Assembly (NCBI GenBank): GCA_001314715.1
Contig: LJSV01000004.1
Coordinates: 62,001 to 126,000 of the forward strand
Source: Rhodobacteraceae bacterium HLUCCA12
GTDB taxonomy: Bacteria > Pseudomonadota > Alphaproteobacteria > Rhodobacterales > Rhodobacteraceae
Reading direction: 5' to 3'
Length of the DNA stretch: 64,000 nt
Positions 55,728 through 64,000 of the stretch are shown here, in pieces. Every line of letters starts with the position of its first letter. The first letter of the stretch is position 1. The position numbers were made by a program, and so were the translations under genes. Below the pieces are notes generated by a model. It was given only the letters and a program-made list of their open reading frames with translations, was not told where the DNA came from and did not search any database.

Positions 55728-56026
55728 CGTCTCAGAAAGATCCCGATCACCAGCCCCGCCAGCGCCGCGAGGCCCAGAGATTGCAACGGACGCTCACGCA
55801 CCTTGAGCTTGAGTTCGCCCTCCAGCGCGGCAAGCTGGCGCTGCAATTCGGCCAGGGCCTCGTCGGGCAATGTTTCTGCCCGCGCCTGCGCCCCGCTCAA
55901 ACGGTCGCGGCCATAGGCCTGCATCATGCCGCCCAAGGCCGCGATGTCGTCGCGGATGCGGGCGAACTGGGCTTCGATCTCGGCGCGGTCGGGCGCGGGA
56001 TCCTGCTTTGCGGTTCTCTGTGCCAT
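55724..56026 (-). CDS. DUF883 (YqjD/ElaB)-like membrane-anchored protein
   Basis: This 100-residue protein has a long charged helix (residues 15-75) and a C-terminal anchor (SLGLAALAGLVIGIFLRR). This is the layout of the YqjD/ElaB family, which tethers ribosomes to the membrane in stationary-phase E. coli. The role here is inferred from the family and is weak. It is coupled to the holin-like gene. Confidence 0.76.
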   Translation of the reverse strand: MAQRTAKQDPAPDRAEIEAQFARIRDDIAALGGMMQAYGRDRLSGAQARAETLPDEALAELQRQLAALEGELKLKVRERPLQSLGLAALAGLVIGIFLRR

Positions 56027-56130
56027 AGGCAGACCTCCTTTTGCAGTGCCCGCCCATCATGGTGCGATGCGCGGCGGGCGCAATGATCTTGCTCAATCCA
56101 CACAGCCATAGCACGCAACCGCACAAGACC

Positions 56131-57018
56131 CTAGCCCCGCGCGTCCCCAGTCGTGGCGTGCCAATACCAGGCGGCGATCTGTTCGCCGGTCATCCACGCG
56201 ACCTGATCATGCGCCAGGATATGATCGAGCGCCGCCTCGAAATGACCGAAGCGATGCGGCACGCCGGTCAGATAAGGGTGCAAGCTGATCGCCATGACCC
56301 GCGCATTCGTTTCGCCATCTTGATAAAGCTGATCGAACTGGTCGATGATGCGATGCTTGAAGGCATCTGACGGCAGATGCTGCACCGCGTGGACCACGAT
56401 GTCGTTGGTCTCAACGGTATAGGGCACCTGCAACATGTCGCCATGGCGCGTTTTCAGGACCGAGGGCAGATCGTCGATCGGCCAGTTGGCGACATATTCA
56501 ATCCCCTCGGCACGCAGGAAATCCAGCGTCGACTCGGTTTCGGTCAATCCGGGGCTTTCCCAGCCGACCGGCGGCTTGCCGGTGAAATCCGCGATCGTGC
56601 GCACCGTCTCGCGGATCGCGGCTTGCTGATCGTCCAACTGGTGCATCGGCCGTTGGACGAAACCGTGGCCCATGAACTCCCAGCCCGCATCGCGCGCAGC
56701 TTCGGCGATACGCGGATAGCTGTTGATGACATTGCCGTTGATCGCCATCGTCGCCGGCAGACCGCGCTTGCGAATGGCGTCCAGAATGCGCCAGAACCCC
56801 ACGCGCATGCCGTATTCGTGCCACGACCAGTTGGGCACATCGGGCATCAGCGGATTGCCCATCGGCGGGGTCAGAACGGTGCGCGGCATCGGGCGTTCGA
56901 TCGCCCATTCCTCGATATTGACGATGAACCAGACCGCGACGCGCGCGTCGTCTGGCAGATGCAGGCGCGGACGGTCAACGAACGCCTCATAGGGCGCGCG
57001 CTCGCTGAGCCGCTTCAT
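56131..57018 (-). CDS. Polysaccharide deacetylase / PuuE-like hydrolase
   Basis: This 295-residue protein has the NodB-fold markers NIEEW (about residue 34), INGNVINSYP, WEFMGHGF and a C-terminal SLHPYLTG. In sequence it is closer to PuuE allantoinases and related deacetylases than to chitin deacetylases. Such enzymes often cleave cyclic amides or N-acyl groups in purine and similar catabolism. It is third in a leftward operon after a flavin monooxygenase and an alpha/beta hydrolase, with a 4-bp overlap. Confidence 0.85.
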   Translation of the reverse strand: MKRLSERAPYEAFVDRPRLHLPDDARVAVWFIVNIEEWAIERPMPRTVLTPPMGNPLMPDVPNWSWHEYGMRVGFWRILDAIRKRGLPATMAINGNVINSYPRIAEAARDAGWEFMGHGFVQRPMHQLDDQQAAIRETVRTIADFTGKPPVGWESPGLTETESTLDFLRAEGIEYVANWPIDDLPSVLKTRHGDMLQVPYTVETNDIVVHAVQHLPSDAFKHRIIDQFDQLYQDGETNARVMAISLHPYLTGVPHRFGHFEAALDHILAHDQVAWMTGEQIAAWYWHATTGDARG

Positions 57019-57815
57019 GCCGCGCCCCCGGACCGGGCCAGCCAGGGGCCGACCGCGGCGTCAAAGGCGGCGGGGTCTTCCATGTTGGGCAGATGCGCCA
57101 GTCCCGGCAGCGCCACGAAGTGGGCGTCCGGGGTGGCGCGCGCCATGGCTTCCATCACGTCCTTGGGCGCGCCCATGTCGTCGGCACCGACCAGATACAG
57201 AACCGGGGCCGATATACGGCCAAGATCCTTTTGATAATCCAGTCCCTGCAAGGCACGCGCGCACCCGGCATAGCCGGTGACGCTGGTCGCGCGGATCATG
57301 TCTGCCGCACGGTCGCGTGCCGATTGCGGGGCATCCGGCGAGAACCAGCGCGCCAGGGTGCCATCAACGATGGCATCCATGCCACCGGCCTGGATCGCCG
57401 CGATCCGGTCATCCCAGCTGGCCACGAAGGGTGGCGGGTTATCGGCGCGCGCATCGCACACAACCATGCGGCCGACACGGGCGGGATGCGTGATCGCAAG
57501 GCCCAGCGCGGTCATGCCGCCCAGCGACAGGCCCAGCACATCGGCCTTGTCCGCCCCGGCATGATCGAGAATCGCGACCATGTCGGCCACCAGCATGTCA
57601 AAGCTGTAGGGGCCCTCGGGCGCACTGCTCTGGCCATGGCCACGGGTGTCATATCGGATCACGCGATGCGTGCGTGTCAGCATCGGAATCTGATCGTCCC
57701 ACATATGCAGGTCCGCGGCCAGCGAGTTCGAGACCAGAAGCCAGGGTTTGCCCGGCTCGCCCTCGATCCGCACCGAGATCGTTGCATCGCCCGATTGCAC
57801 GGTTTCACGCGTCAT
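57015..57815 (-). CDS. Alpha/beta hydrolase (3-oxoadipate enol-lactonase-like)
   Basis: This 266-residue hydrolase has the nucleophile elbow GLSLGG (Ser near residue 98). The catalytic acid is probably in VGADD and the His in LAHLPNMEDP near the C-terminus. It resembles PcaD and RutD in fold and likely opens or hydrolyses a small ester or carbamate. It overlaps the monooxygenase gene upstream and the deacetylase gene downstream by 4 bases each. Confidence 0.86.
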   Translation of the reverse strand: MTRETVQSGDATISVRIEGEPGKPWLLVSNSLAADLHMWDDQIPMLTRTHRVIRYDTRGHGQSSAPEGPYSFDMLVADMVAILDHAGADKADVLGLSLGGMTALGLAITHPARVGRMVVCDARADNPPPFVASWDDRIAAIQAGGMDAIVDGTLARWFSPDAPQSARDRAADMIRATSVTGYAGCARALQGLDYQKDLGRISAPVLYLVGADDMGAPKDVMEAMARATPDAHFVALPGLAHLPNMEDPAAFDAAVGPWLARSGGAA

Positions 57816-58912
57816 TGCGCCGCCTCCTTTCTGTCTGCCGCCACGATCTGCGGCTGCACCTTTTCGGCCATCAGCTCCATCGACCGCCGTGCCAGCGCGA
57901 CATCGGTCCAGTCATGTCCAGCGTAAAGAAGTGTGCCGAACGGGCCAACAGTTTCGCGAAACGCCATCAGGTCGTCGGCGACCTTGTCGGGTGTGCCCCA
58001 GATCACAAGCTTGTCCATCACCATATCCAGTGTGACGGCCTCGTCCGGCATCGACTGGTCTTCCTTGAACAGGTTGGCCCGGCCATTCTTTTTCAGCTTG
58101 GTGACAAGCGAGTTGTAGTAATACAGATACGGGCTGTTGGCACCGAACACATAGTCGCGCGCGGTTTCCATGTCATCGGCCACGAAGACGCTTTTCGCCA
58201 CGCGCCAGTTGGCCAGATCGGCCGGGCGACCGCCCTGTTCGCACCCTTCGATGTAGCACCCGCGATGGCTTGCCACCCATTTCGGCATCAGGAAATTGGC
58301 CGAGATCGGATCCCAGCCGCGCGCCGCTGCCGCGGTCACGCCCTTGGAAAACGGTGCCACCGCCGTCACCACGATGGGCGGGTGCGGCCGTTGCAGGGGT
58401 TTGCCGACAATCCCCTGCCCGATGTCCTGCATCAGCGTCTCGCGGGTCGAGATCGACCAAAAATCCCCTTTCAGGTCATAAGGCGGCTCTTGGGTCCAGA
58501 GCGACAAAACCATGTCGATCGCCTCAAGGAACATGGCATTGCGGTCGGCGTCGAGGTTGCCGAAAATCTCGGCGTCCGACAGCAGGCCACCGGGACTGAT
58601 CCCGAAGTTCAGTCGCCCGTCCAGCAGATGATCCAGCATGGCAAGCTGCCCGGCAACATGCGCCGGATGCGTGTTCGGCAGGTTGACGGTCCCGGTCCCC
58701 AGCCGCATCCGTTTGACTTGGCTGGCAAGCGCCGCGATGAACATGGCCGACGAAGTGATGTTTTCGGCCAGATCGGTGACATGCTCACCCACATAGCCTT
58801 CGGCAAAGCCCAGTTCGTCGGCCAGCACGAACGCCGCCTGATCCTCATGCAGGGACCGGCGCCAATCCTTTCCCAGCGGATGAATCGGCATGGTGAAAAA
58901 GCCTAGTTGCAT
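57812..58912 (-). CDS. LLM-class flavin-dependent monooxygenase
   Basis: This 366-residue luciferase-like TIM-barrel enzyme begins MQLGFFTMPIHP and has MRLGTGTVNLPNTHPAHVA and LDGRLNFGISPG. It uses reduced FMN and O2, presumably supplied by the divergent flavin reductase about 1.1 kb away. It is the first gene of a coupled operon (monooxygenase, hydrolase, deacetylase). The 89-base region upstream is AT-rich and should hold the promoter. The substrate is unknown. Confidence 0.88.
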   Translation of the reverse strand: MQLGFFTMPIHPLGKDWRRSLHEDQAAFVLADELGFAEGYVGEHVTDLAENITSSAMFIAALASQVKRMRLGTGTVNLPNTHPAHVAGQLAMLDHLLDGRLNFGISPGGLLSDAEIFGNLDADRNAMFLEAIDMVLSLWTQEPPYDLKGDFWSISTRETLMQDIGQGIVGKPLQRPHPPIVVTAVAPFSKGVTAAAARGWDPISANFLMPKWVASHRGCYIEGCEQGGRPADLANWRVAKSVFVADDMETARDYVFGANSPYLYYYNSLVTKLKKNGRANLFKEDQSMPDEAVTLDMVMDKLVIWGTPDKVADDLMAFRETVGPFGTLLYAGHDWTDVALARRSMELMAEKVQPQIVAADRKEAAQ

Positions 58913-59001
58913 GATTTCATTCTCCCGTCTTTGCGGGGAACGATACCGGCGCCGGGCATCCGGTTAAAACGATAATAACTGATAAAGGTAATCGCTTGAC
59001 C

Positions 59002-59949
59002 TTATACCTGCCCATGCAAGTCGCGCCGGGGCGCGCCGATCAGGTCGGACCATCGATCCTGGCTGGCGGTGTATTCCTTGCGCAACCGTTCAAGAAACAG
59101 GCTGGCCGCGGGCGACAGCGCCCGCGCCGCCGGCTGGATCACCGAATAGCTGACGGTCAGCGGCGGATCGGCCAGAGGATGCACCCAGCGCTCGGTTCCG
59201 GGTATGTCCTTGGCGGCCACCGTTGCGGGCAGGATCGTGATGAAATCGGATTGCGCGACGAATTCCAGCGTGGCGATCATCGCATCCATGTCGATGATCG
59301 TCTCGATCGGCAACCCCTGCTGGATCAGCGCCGCCTCGATCGCGTCGCGCCGGGCATTGCCGCGCGCCGCCAGAACCAGCTTCAATGGCCCCAGATCGGC
59401 CAGCCGGATCGGCGCCAGATGGGGCACGGACCCGCCGGGCCGGATCAGCAGCATTTCGGGGTCGGTGCCCAGATGCGTGGCCGACACGCCGTCAGGGGGC
59501 GTAACGGTGGGTACAATGGCGAAATCCGTTTCCTCGGCCAGCACCATGTCGGTCAGCAGGGCGCTGTAGGCCTCGGTCACCGATAGCTCGACCGACGGGT
59601 AATCACGCAAGAACCCCTGGATCACCGGCGCCAGCAACCCGCGCGTGAAGGTCGGCATCAGCCCGACCCGCAGCGGCCCGGCCACATCGCGATCGATCTG
59701 GCGCATTTCGCTGCGCGCCTGATCGACATCATGCAGGATGGCGGCGGCCCGGCGGTAGAACAGGCGCCCGGCGCGCGTGGGCGTGACGCCGCGCGCCGAG
59801 CGCTCCAGCAGCGCGACGCCCAGATCCTCTTCCAGATTGCGGATCTGCATCGACAGGCCCGATTGCGTCGCATGCAGCCTTTGCGCGGCCTTGTTGAACG
59901 ATCCTTCCTCGACGATGCGAACGAAGGTGACGAGTTGACGGAGATTCAC
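59002..59949 (-). CDS. LysR-type transcriptional regulator
   Basis: This 315-residue protein has a standard N-terminal winged helix (MNLRQLVTFVRIVEEGSFNKAAQRLHATQSGLS, residues 1-33 given in part) and an effector-binding domain from about residue 90. The N-terminus reads as in Nac/Cbl-type regulators. It diverges from the flavin reductase and precedes the monooxygenase operon, so it is a good candidate to control both. The inducer is unknown. Confidence 0.9.
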   Translation of the reverse strand: MNLRQLVTFVRIVEEGSFNKAAQRLHATQSGLSMQIRNLEEDLGVALLERSARGVTPTRAGRLFYRRAAAILHDVDQARSEMRQIDRDVAGPLRVGLMPTFTRGLLAPVIQGFLRDYPSVELSVTEAYSALLTDMVLAEETDFAIVPTVTPPDGVSATHLGTDPEMLLIRPGGSVPHLAPIRLADLGPLKLVLAARGNARRDAIEAALIQQGLPIETIIDMDAMIATLEFVAQSDFITILPATVAAKDIPGTERWVHPLADPPLTVSYSVIQPAARALSPAASLFLERLRKEYTASQDRWSDLIGAPRRDLHGQV

Positions 59950-60055
59950 GGGGATATCACCAATCCTTATGCCTGAACGCAGAACTTATTGTTACTTGTG
60001 AAGGCGCTTTGTCAATTAAGGTTTCTCTTGAATGCGACAAAACGCCGGAGGAACC

Positions 60056-60583
60056 ATGAACGCTGTCAACCCGATCCGCCGCGCTACGCAAGACCAATTG
60101 CAGGGGGGCTGCGACCCTGCGCAGTTCCGCGCCGTGATGGGCTGTTTTCCGACAGGCGTGACGATCATGACGGTCCATGATGACGATCTGGGGCCCATCG
60201 GTGTCACGGCAAGCTCGTTCAACACCGTGTCGCTGGAACCGCCCCTGATCCTGTGGAGCCTTGCGCTCAAGGCGCACAGCCTGGCCGCCTTTCGCGCGAA
60301 CGACCATTTTGCGGTGAATATCCTGGGCGCCGGGCAATGCGACCTGGCCAGCCGCTTCGCCCGTGCGGGCGAGGACAAGTTCGCGCAGGTCGAAACCCTG
60401 GCGGGCGAGACCGGCGCACCGCTTCTGGCCGGGGCGCTGGCGCATATCGAATGCCACGTGGCGGCGCGCTATCCGGGTGGCGACCACGAGATCATTCTGG
60501 GCGAGGTTCTGTCGTTGCATCGTGGCGACGGCGAGCCGCTGGTCTTCAGCGAGGGCCGTTTTTGCGCACCGCGCGTGCTTTGA
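60056..60583 (+). CDS. Flavin reductase family protein
   Basis: This 175-residue protein starts at the ATG at 60056, with GGAGGAA upstream. It has the flavin-reductase-like core FPTGVTIMT, GVTASSFNTVSLEPPLILW and FAVNILG. It would supply reduced FMN to the LLM-class monooxygenase and so plays the part that RutF plays in the Rut pathway. It is divergent from the LysR gene with a 106-base promoter region. Confidence 0.88.
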   Translation: MNAVNPIRRATQDQLQGGCDPAQFRAVMGCFPTGVTIMTVHDDDLGPIGVTASSFNTVSLEPPLILWSLALKAHSLAAFRANDHFAVNILGAGQCDLASRFARAGEDKFAQVETLAGETGAPLLAGALAHIECHVAARYPGGDHEIILGEVLSLHRGDGEPLVFSEGRFCAPRVL

Positions 60584-60617
60584 GCGCCATCAGGTTAATC
60601 GCCCGGCCCTTGCACAG

Positions 60618-61829
60618 CTAGCCTTGCCGTTCAACGACGCGCGCACCGTCATCCAGTGTCGAGGCGGGATACATCACCACCCGCGCCCCCTCATCCAGAC
60701 CGTCGAGAAGTTCGACCTCCCCGCCGGACTGACGGCCGATTTGCACCGGCGTCAGGACCGCGCGCCCATCCTCGACACGGAACACCGCCCATCCGCCGTC
60801 ATGGCGGAACAGGGCAGCCTGCGGAAGCTGCAAGATGTCGTCCCCCTCCCACAGGATCAGCCGCACGTGAACCCGGAACCGGTCGCCCAGCCCGACACGT
60901 TCGTCCGCGAGTGTCAGGAGTTCAAGTTTCAGCCGCACACGCTGCTCTTCGATGCCAAGAGCCGAGACACGGGTGAAGGCCGCGGGTTCGATCCGCCGGA
61001 CGCGGGCTTGCAAAACCGTGTCGCCACCCCAGCGTTCGACCTCGGCAGGGGCACCGACGGGCACCCGCACGGCATCGGCCGACAACAGATCAAGCTCTAT
61101 TTCCAGATCCTCGATGTTGCCGATACTCAGCAGCGGGGCGCCCGCCTGCACCAACCGGGCGCTGGGATCGGCAACGTCAAGAACCGTACCGGTCTGCGGC
61201 GCGACGATGCGGACACAGCACGATTCAGCGCCGTTTTCGGGCATCTGCACGGCATCCGGGCCCAGAAGCTGCGCCTGCATCCTGGCCAGCGAGGCGCGGT
61301 GCAGATCAAGCTCGGATCGCGCGGCCAGCAGCGCCTGGCGCGCGGTCACATGGGCCTGCTCCATGTCCTCGACCATCCGTTGCGGCACGGTGCCCCGTTC
61401 GGCCAGAACCCGCGTGCGCGCGAGTTCGTTCTCGGCATGGGCCAGATCGGATTCGGCGCGCACGACATTGGCCTCGGCCAGCCGCACCGACGCCTCGGCC
61501 TCGGTCACGCCAGCCTCGGCCTGCAAACGGCTGCGGGCATCCATCAGTGCCGGTTCGGCCGGGCGGATGACGGCGACGACGGTTTCGCCGCGCTCCACAT
61601 CGTCGCCCACCTGGACCGGCGACCGCGTCGTCGTTCCGGTAATCGGCGCGGTGATGGCATAGGGTTCCCGGACGCGTGTGATGCCTTCGGCACTGATCGT
61701 CACCTTCATCGGCGCGCGCGCGACCGTCGCCAGGTCCACCGACGCGGGTTCCGGCCACAGCGCCCAGGCCAGGGCCAGCACAAGCCCCAGACCGCCCAGT
61801 CCAAGCCCCGCCTTGCGCAGTCGTGACAT
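60618..61829 (-). CDS. Efflux periplasmic adaptor (HlyD/MacA family)
   Basis: This 403-residue protein starts at 61829 (MSRLRKAGLGLGGLGLV) after a perfect AGGAGG. A membrane anchor covers residues 7-27. The lipoyl-like domain (AITAPITGTTTRSPVQVGDDV), a coiled-coil hairpin (about 95-190) and a beta-barrel with IEDLEIELDLLSADAVRV follow. It probably links an inner-membrane FtsX-type permease, whose gene lies 11 bases upstream, to an outer-membrane channel. An ATPase subunit gene is expected beyond the window. Confidence 0.88.
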   Translation of the reverse strand: MSRLRKAGLGLGGLGLVLALAWALWPEPASVDLATVARAPMKVTISAEGITRVREPYAITAPITGTTTRSPVQVGDDVERGETVVAVIRPAEPALMDARSRLQAEAGVTEAEASVRLAEANVVRAESDLAHAENELARTRVLAERGTVPQRMVEDMEQAHVTARQALLAARSELDLHRASLARMQAQLLGPDAVQMPENGAESCCVRIVAPQTGTVLDVADPSARLVQAGAPLLSIGNIEDLEIELDLLSADAVRVPVGAPAEVERWGGDTVLQARVRRIEPAAFTRVSALGIEEQRVRLKLELLTLADERVGLGDRFRVHVRLILWEGDDILQLPQAALFRHDGGWAVFRVEDGRAVLTPVQIGRQSGGEVELLDGLDEGARVVMYPASTLDDGARVVERQG

Positions 61830-61840
61830 CGCCACCTCCT

Positions 61841-64000
61841 TCAATCGCGCGCCTTGAGCGCCATCGCCAAGTCCACCTTGTCCAATCGCCGCCGCACCAG
61901 CAGCACCGACGCCAGCGACGCCACGAACACCGCCAGCGCCGCCAGCGCATAGGTCCGCCGCGTCACAAGAAGCGGTATCTGTATCACATCGGTGGACATT
62001 GCCCCCACCAGCCCCACCGCCAGCCAATAGCCCAGAACCCAGCCGATCGGGATGGCAACGAGGGTCAGCAACATCATCTCGCCGACCAGAACGAATGCCA
62101 CCTCGCCGCGGGTGAAGCCCAGAACCCGCAGGCTGGCCAGTTCATAGCTGCGCTCGGCCAACTGGATGCGCGCGGCATTGTAGACAACGCCAATGGCGAT
62201 CAGAACGCCGATCAGCGTATAGATCCCGACCATGGTCAAGAGGTTCTCGCTCAGCGTGGCATCGAACTGGCGGCGCACCTCGGCCCAGTCGGAAAGCCCC
62301 GCAACCGCCGGCGTGACCTTGACCTGGGCATTGAGCGCGTCCATCGCATCGGCCGCCACCATCAGATGGATCTGATTGACCTGCGGCGCAACGCGCATTG
62401 CCGCGAACAGCGCCGGTGCCGCGATATACGCCTCTTGCCCCAGTCCCTGCCGGATCACGGCGGCGACCGGCATCTGCAATACCTCGCGCGGGGGCGCCAA
62501 CATCTCTATGCGCAACGATTCGCCGGGTTCGACGTCAAGCGCGCGCGCCAGCATCGCCGGCAGGATCACACCTTCGGGCGGAACGGCGACGACCGCGCCG
62601 GAATCGTCGATCAGGCGCACCAGATCGTTGCCGGCAAACTGCGCGGACAATGCGCTCAGCCGGTCGCGGTGACCATTCGTCAGGCGCACCGGCATGGCAA
62701 AGCCGCCTTCGGCCGCGCGCACGCCGGGAAGCGTCATTGCGTCCTGCACCGCCGACTGCGGCGCGGCGTTCGTCAGCGTCAACGTGACCTGCTGACGGTT
62801 TCCGCGCTCAAAGACATTGTCCACGATCAGGCCGACGGCATCGAACATGAAATACGACATCACCAGCACCCCGACCGAGGCCGACACCCCGAACAGGGTG
62901 ATCGCCGCCCTGCCCGGCCAGCGCAGGATCGAGCGAAAGATCATGGTCGTGGTCTGGCGCAACCGCAATGCCGCCAGAAACCGGTCAATGCGCCCTCGGC
63001 TGAAGCTGGGCGGCGCGGGCGGCGACATCGCCTCGGCCGGCGGCAGCCGGACCGAGGCCCAGACCGCGCGCAACCCGCCCGCGATCGCCGTCGCCAGACC
63101 CAGCACCGCCGACAGGACCAGCGCGCTCCAGCCCGGATCGCGCAAGATGAAGGGGAACTTGAAGAAATCGCCGTAAAGCGAGATCATCGCCGCACCGATC
63201 CAGGCGCCGAACACCCAACCGGCCAGAACGCCGATCACCCCGATCAGCATCGCAAGCTTGAGATAGTGCCAGGCAATCTCGCGCGTGGCATACCCCACGG
63301 CCTTCAGAAGCCCGATCTGCGCACGTTCCATGGCGATCAGCCGGCTCAGCACCATGTTCACCAGAAACGCCGACACGATCAGAAAGATCGGCGGCATGTA
63401 GGTGGCCATGACCTCCAGTTGCTGCATCTCGCCGTCCAGAAAGGAATGCGACATCTGGCGGTCGCGGCCATAGGCGCCGGTGCCGCCAAAGGGGTCCAGC
63501 AGGGTGTCCAGCCGGGCGATCACCGCGCGTTCATCGGCACCGCGGGCCAGCCGCAGGCTGATGTCGTTCACCGCCCCGGTCATGTCGTGCACCGCCGCGG
63601 CCGCAGCCTCGTTCATCCAGACCAGGCCATAGCGACGATTGTCGGGCATCAGCGATCCGGGCGCGATCGTATAGATGAACTCGGGCGACAAGACCCAGCC
63701 CGTGACCTCAAGTGTGCGCAACCGGCCGTTGAGAACGCCGCGAAAGCGATCGCCGGGAAACAGCGCGTTCGCCTCGCCAAAGGCCTCGTTGACCACCACC
63801 TCGTCGGGTCGGTCCGGGTCGGGCATCCGGCCGCGCCGCAGCAACGGCACGTTCAGGGTCGCTCCCTCGGGCGGTAGCGACAAGATGCGCGCGCTTGCGG
63901 GTTCGTCCAGCCCATCGATATCCAGAACCGCCGACAGGCTGATACGCCCTTCGGCCTGCGCGACGCCATCGATTTCGGCCGCGGCCGCGACGACCGAGGC
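61841..64000 (-). CDS. FtsX-like ABC transporter permease (MacB type), 5' end outside window
   Basis: The frame is open from the window edge and ends at 61841. At least 719 codons are present. It has two FtsX domains, each with three or four membrane spans (about 160-280 and 525-660 counted from 63883), separated by a large extracytoplasmic domain. The first domain carries IVSAFLVNMVLSRLIAMERAQ and the second IGVLIAIGVVYNAARIQLAER, both typical of FtsX permeases. It lies 11 bases before its adaptor gene. Confidence 0.9.
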   Translation of the reverse strand, partial: ASVVAAAAEIDGVAQAEGRISLSAVLDIDGLDEPASARILSLPPEGATLNVPLLRRGRMPDPDRPDEVVVNEAFGEANALFPGDRFRGVLNGRLRTLEVTGWVLSPEFIYTIAPGSLMPDNRRYGLVWMNEAAAAAVHDMTGAVNDISLRLARGADERAVIARLDTLLDPFGGTGAYGRDRQMSHSFLDGEMQQLEVMATYMPPIFLIVSAFLVNMVLSRLIAMERAQIGLLKAVGYATREIAWHYLKLAMLIGVIGVLAGWVFGAWIGAAMISLYGDFFKFPFILRDPGWSALVLSAVLGLATAIAGGLRAVWASVRLPPAEAMSPPAPPSFSRGRIDRFLAALRLRQTTTMIFRSILRWPGRAAITLFGVSASVGVLVMSYFMFDAVGLIVDNVFERGNRQQVTLTLTNAAPQSAVQDAMTLPGVRAAEGGFAMPVRLTNGHRDRLSALSAQFAGNDLVRLIDDSGAVVAVPPEGVILPAMLARALDVEPGESLRIEMLAPPREVLQMPVAAVIRQGLGQEAYIAAPALFAAMRVAPQVNQIHLMVAADAMDALNAQVKVTPAVAGLSDWAEVRRQFDATLSENLLTMVGIYTLIGVLIAIGVVYNAARIQLAERSYELASLRVLGFTRGEVAFVLVGEMMLLTLVAIPIGWVLGYWLAVGLVGAMSTDVIQIPLLVTRRTYALAALAVFVASLASVLLVRRRLDKVDLAMALKARD

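Noticed and set aside
61823-63877. A 684-codon plus-strand frame opposite the FtsX permease.
   Set aside because: The product is very rich in His, Arg and Gln and lacks any domain signature; the minus-strand frame is a clear FtsX permease.
1-64000. tRNA, rRNA, CRISPR and insertion-sequence searches by eye.
   Set aside because: No cloverleaf with a GTTCRAnYC arm, no regularly spaced direct repeats and no transposase-like protein were seen in the gaps or frames.

Overview
The window is GC-rich chromosomal DNA from an alphaproteobacterium, most likely a member of the Rhodobacteraceae/Roseobacter group. The clues are the petABC (fbc) operon with a Rhodobacter-type Rieske protein, an RpoH2-type heat-shock sigma factor, the order rsmB - heparinase-like - purH - lspA - DUF3035 lipoprotein - M16 peptidases, a DUF1674/SDHAF4 protein, and a form II cox (CO-dehydrogenase-like) cluster. 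I saw no rRNA, tRNA, transposase, prophage block or CRISPR array.

Layout. 1-8.4 kb: a leftward run of housekeeping genes (rsmB, a heparinase II/III-like protein, purH, lspA, a lipoprotein and two M16 peptidases, the last cut by the window edge). 8.5-20.4 kb: core genes in small units (SDHAF4-like, dapB, rbfA, a phosphodiester-glycosidase-like protein, selO, fmt, def, a MalY-type aminotransferase, zapE, sseA, a GNAT acetyltransferase, an aromatic/aspartate aminotransferase, a ChaN-like protein). 20.4-29.6 kb: rpoH, divergent from a ferric-reductase-like flavoprotein, then queG, two GST-fold proteins, mtgA and petABC. 29.6-33.1 kb: thiBPQ under a TPP riboswitch, with an apparent ATT start for thiQ. 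33.1-38.9 kb: an ABM-domain protein, aroC, an FAS1-like dehydratase, then a FIST-domain sensor coupled by ATGA overlap to a hybrid histidine kinase, which resembles the NosP/NahK nitric-oxide-sensing pair.

39.0-52.5 kb is the most distinctive part. It is a form II CODH-like (molybdenum hydroxylase) locus split in two. The maturation half (MoxR ATPase coxD, VWA protein coxE, XdhC-like coxF and a molybdopterin-binding protein) and the structural half (coxS-coxL-coxM, with AYRGAGR in CoxL) flank a block of regulators. That block holds an HPt-ended hybrid kinase, a REC-kinase, and an OmpR-type regulator that lacks the phospho-acceptor aspartate and is frameshifted at a T6 run beside an AT-rich intergenic stretch. 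The sensor pair lies immediately upstream of coxD, so a gas-sensing input into the locus is a reasonable hypothesis.

52.6-56.0 kb holds two overlapping membrane-associated GTPase genes facing a DUF883/holin-like envelope pair. 56.1-60.6 kb is a catabolic module: a LysR regulator, a luciferase-like flavin monooxygenase, an alpha/beta hydrolase and a PuuE-like deacetylase joined by 4-bp overlaps, plus a divergent flavin reductase. It resembles the Rut pathway in logic but lacks RutB and RutC. The window ends in a MacAB-like adaptor and FtsX-type permease, the latter cut by the edge.
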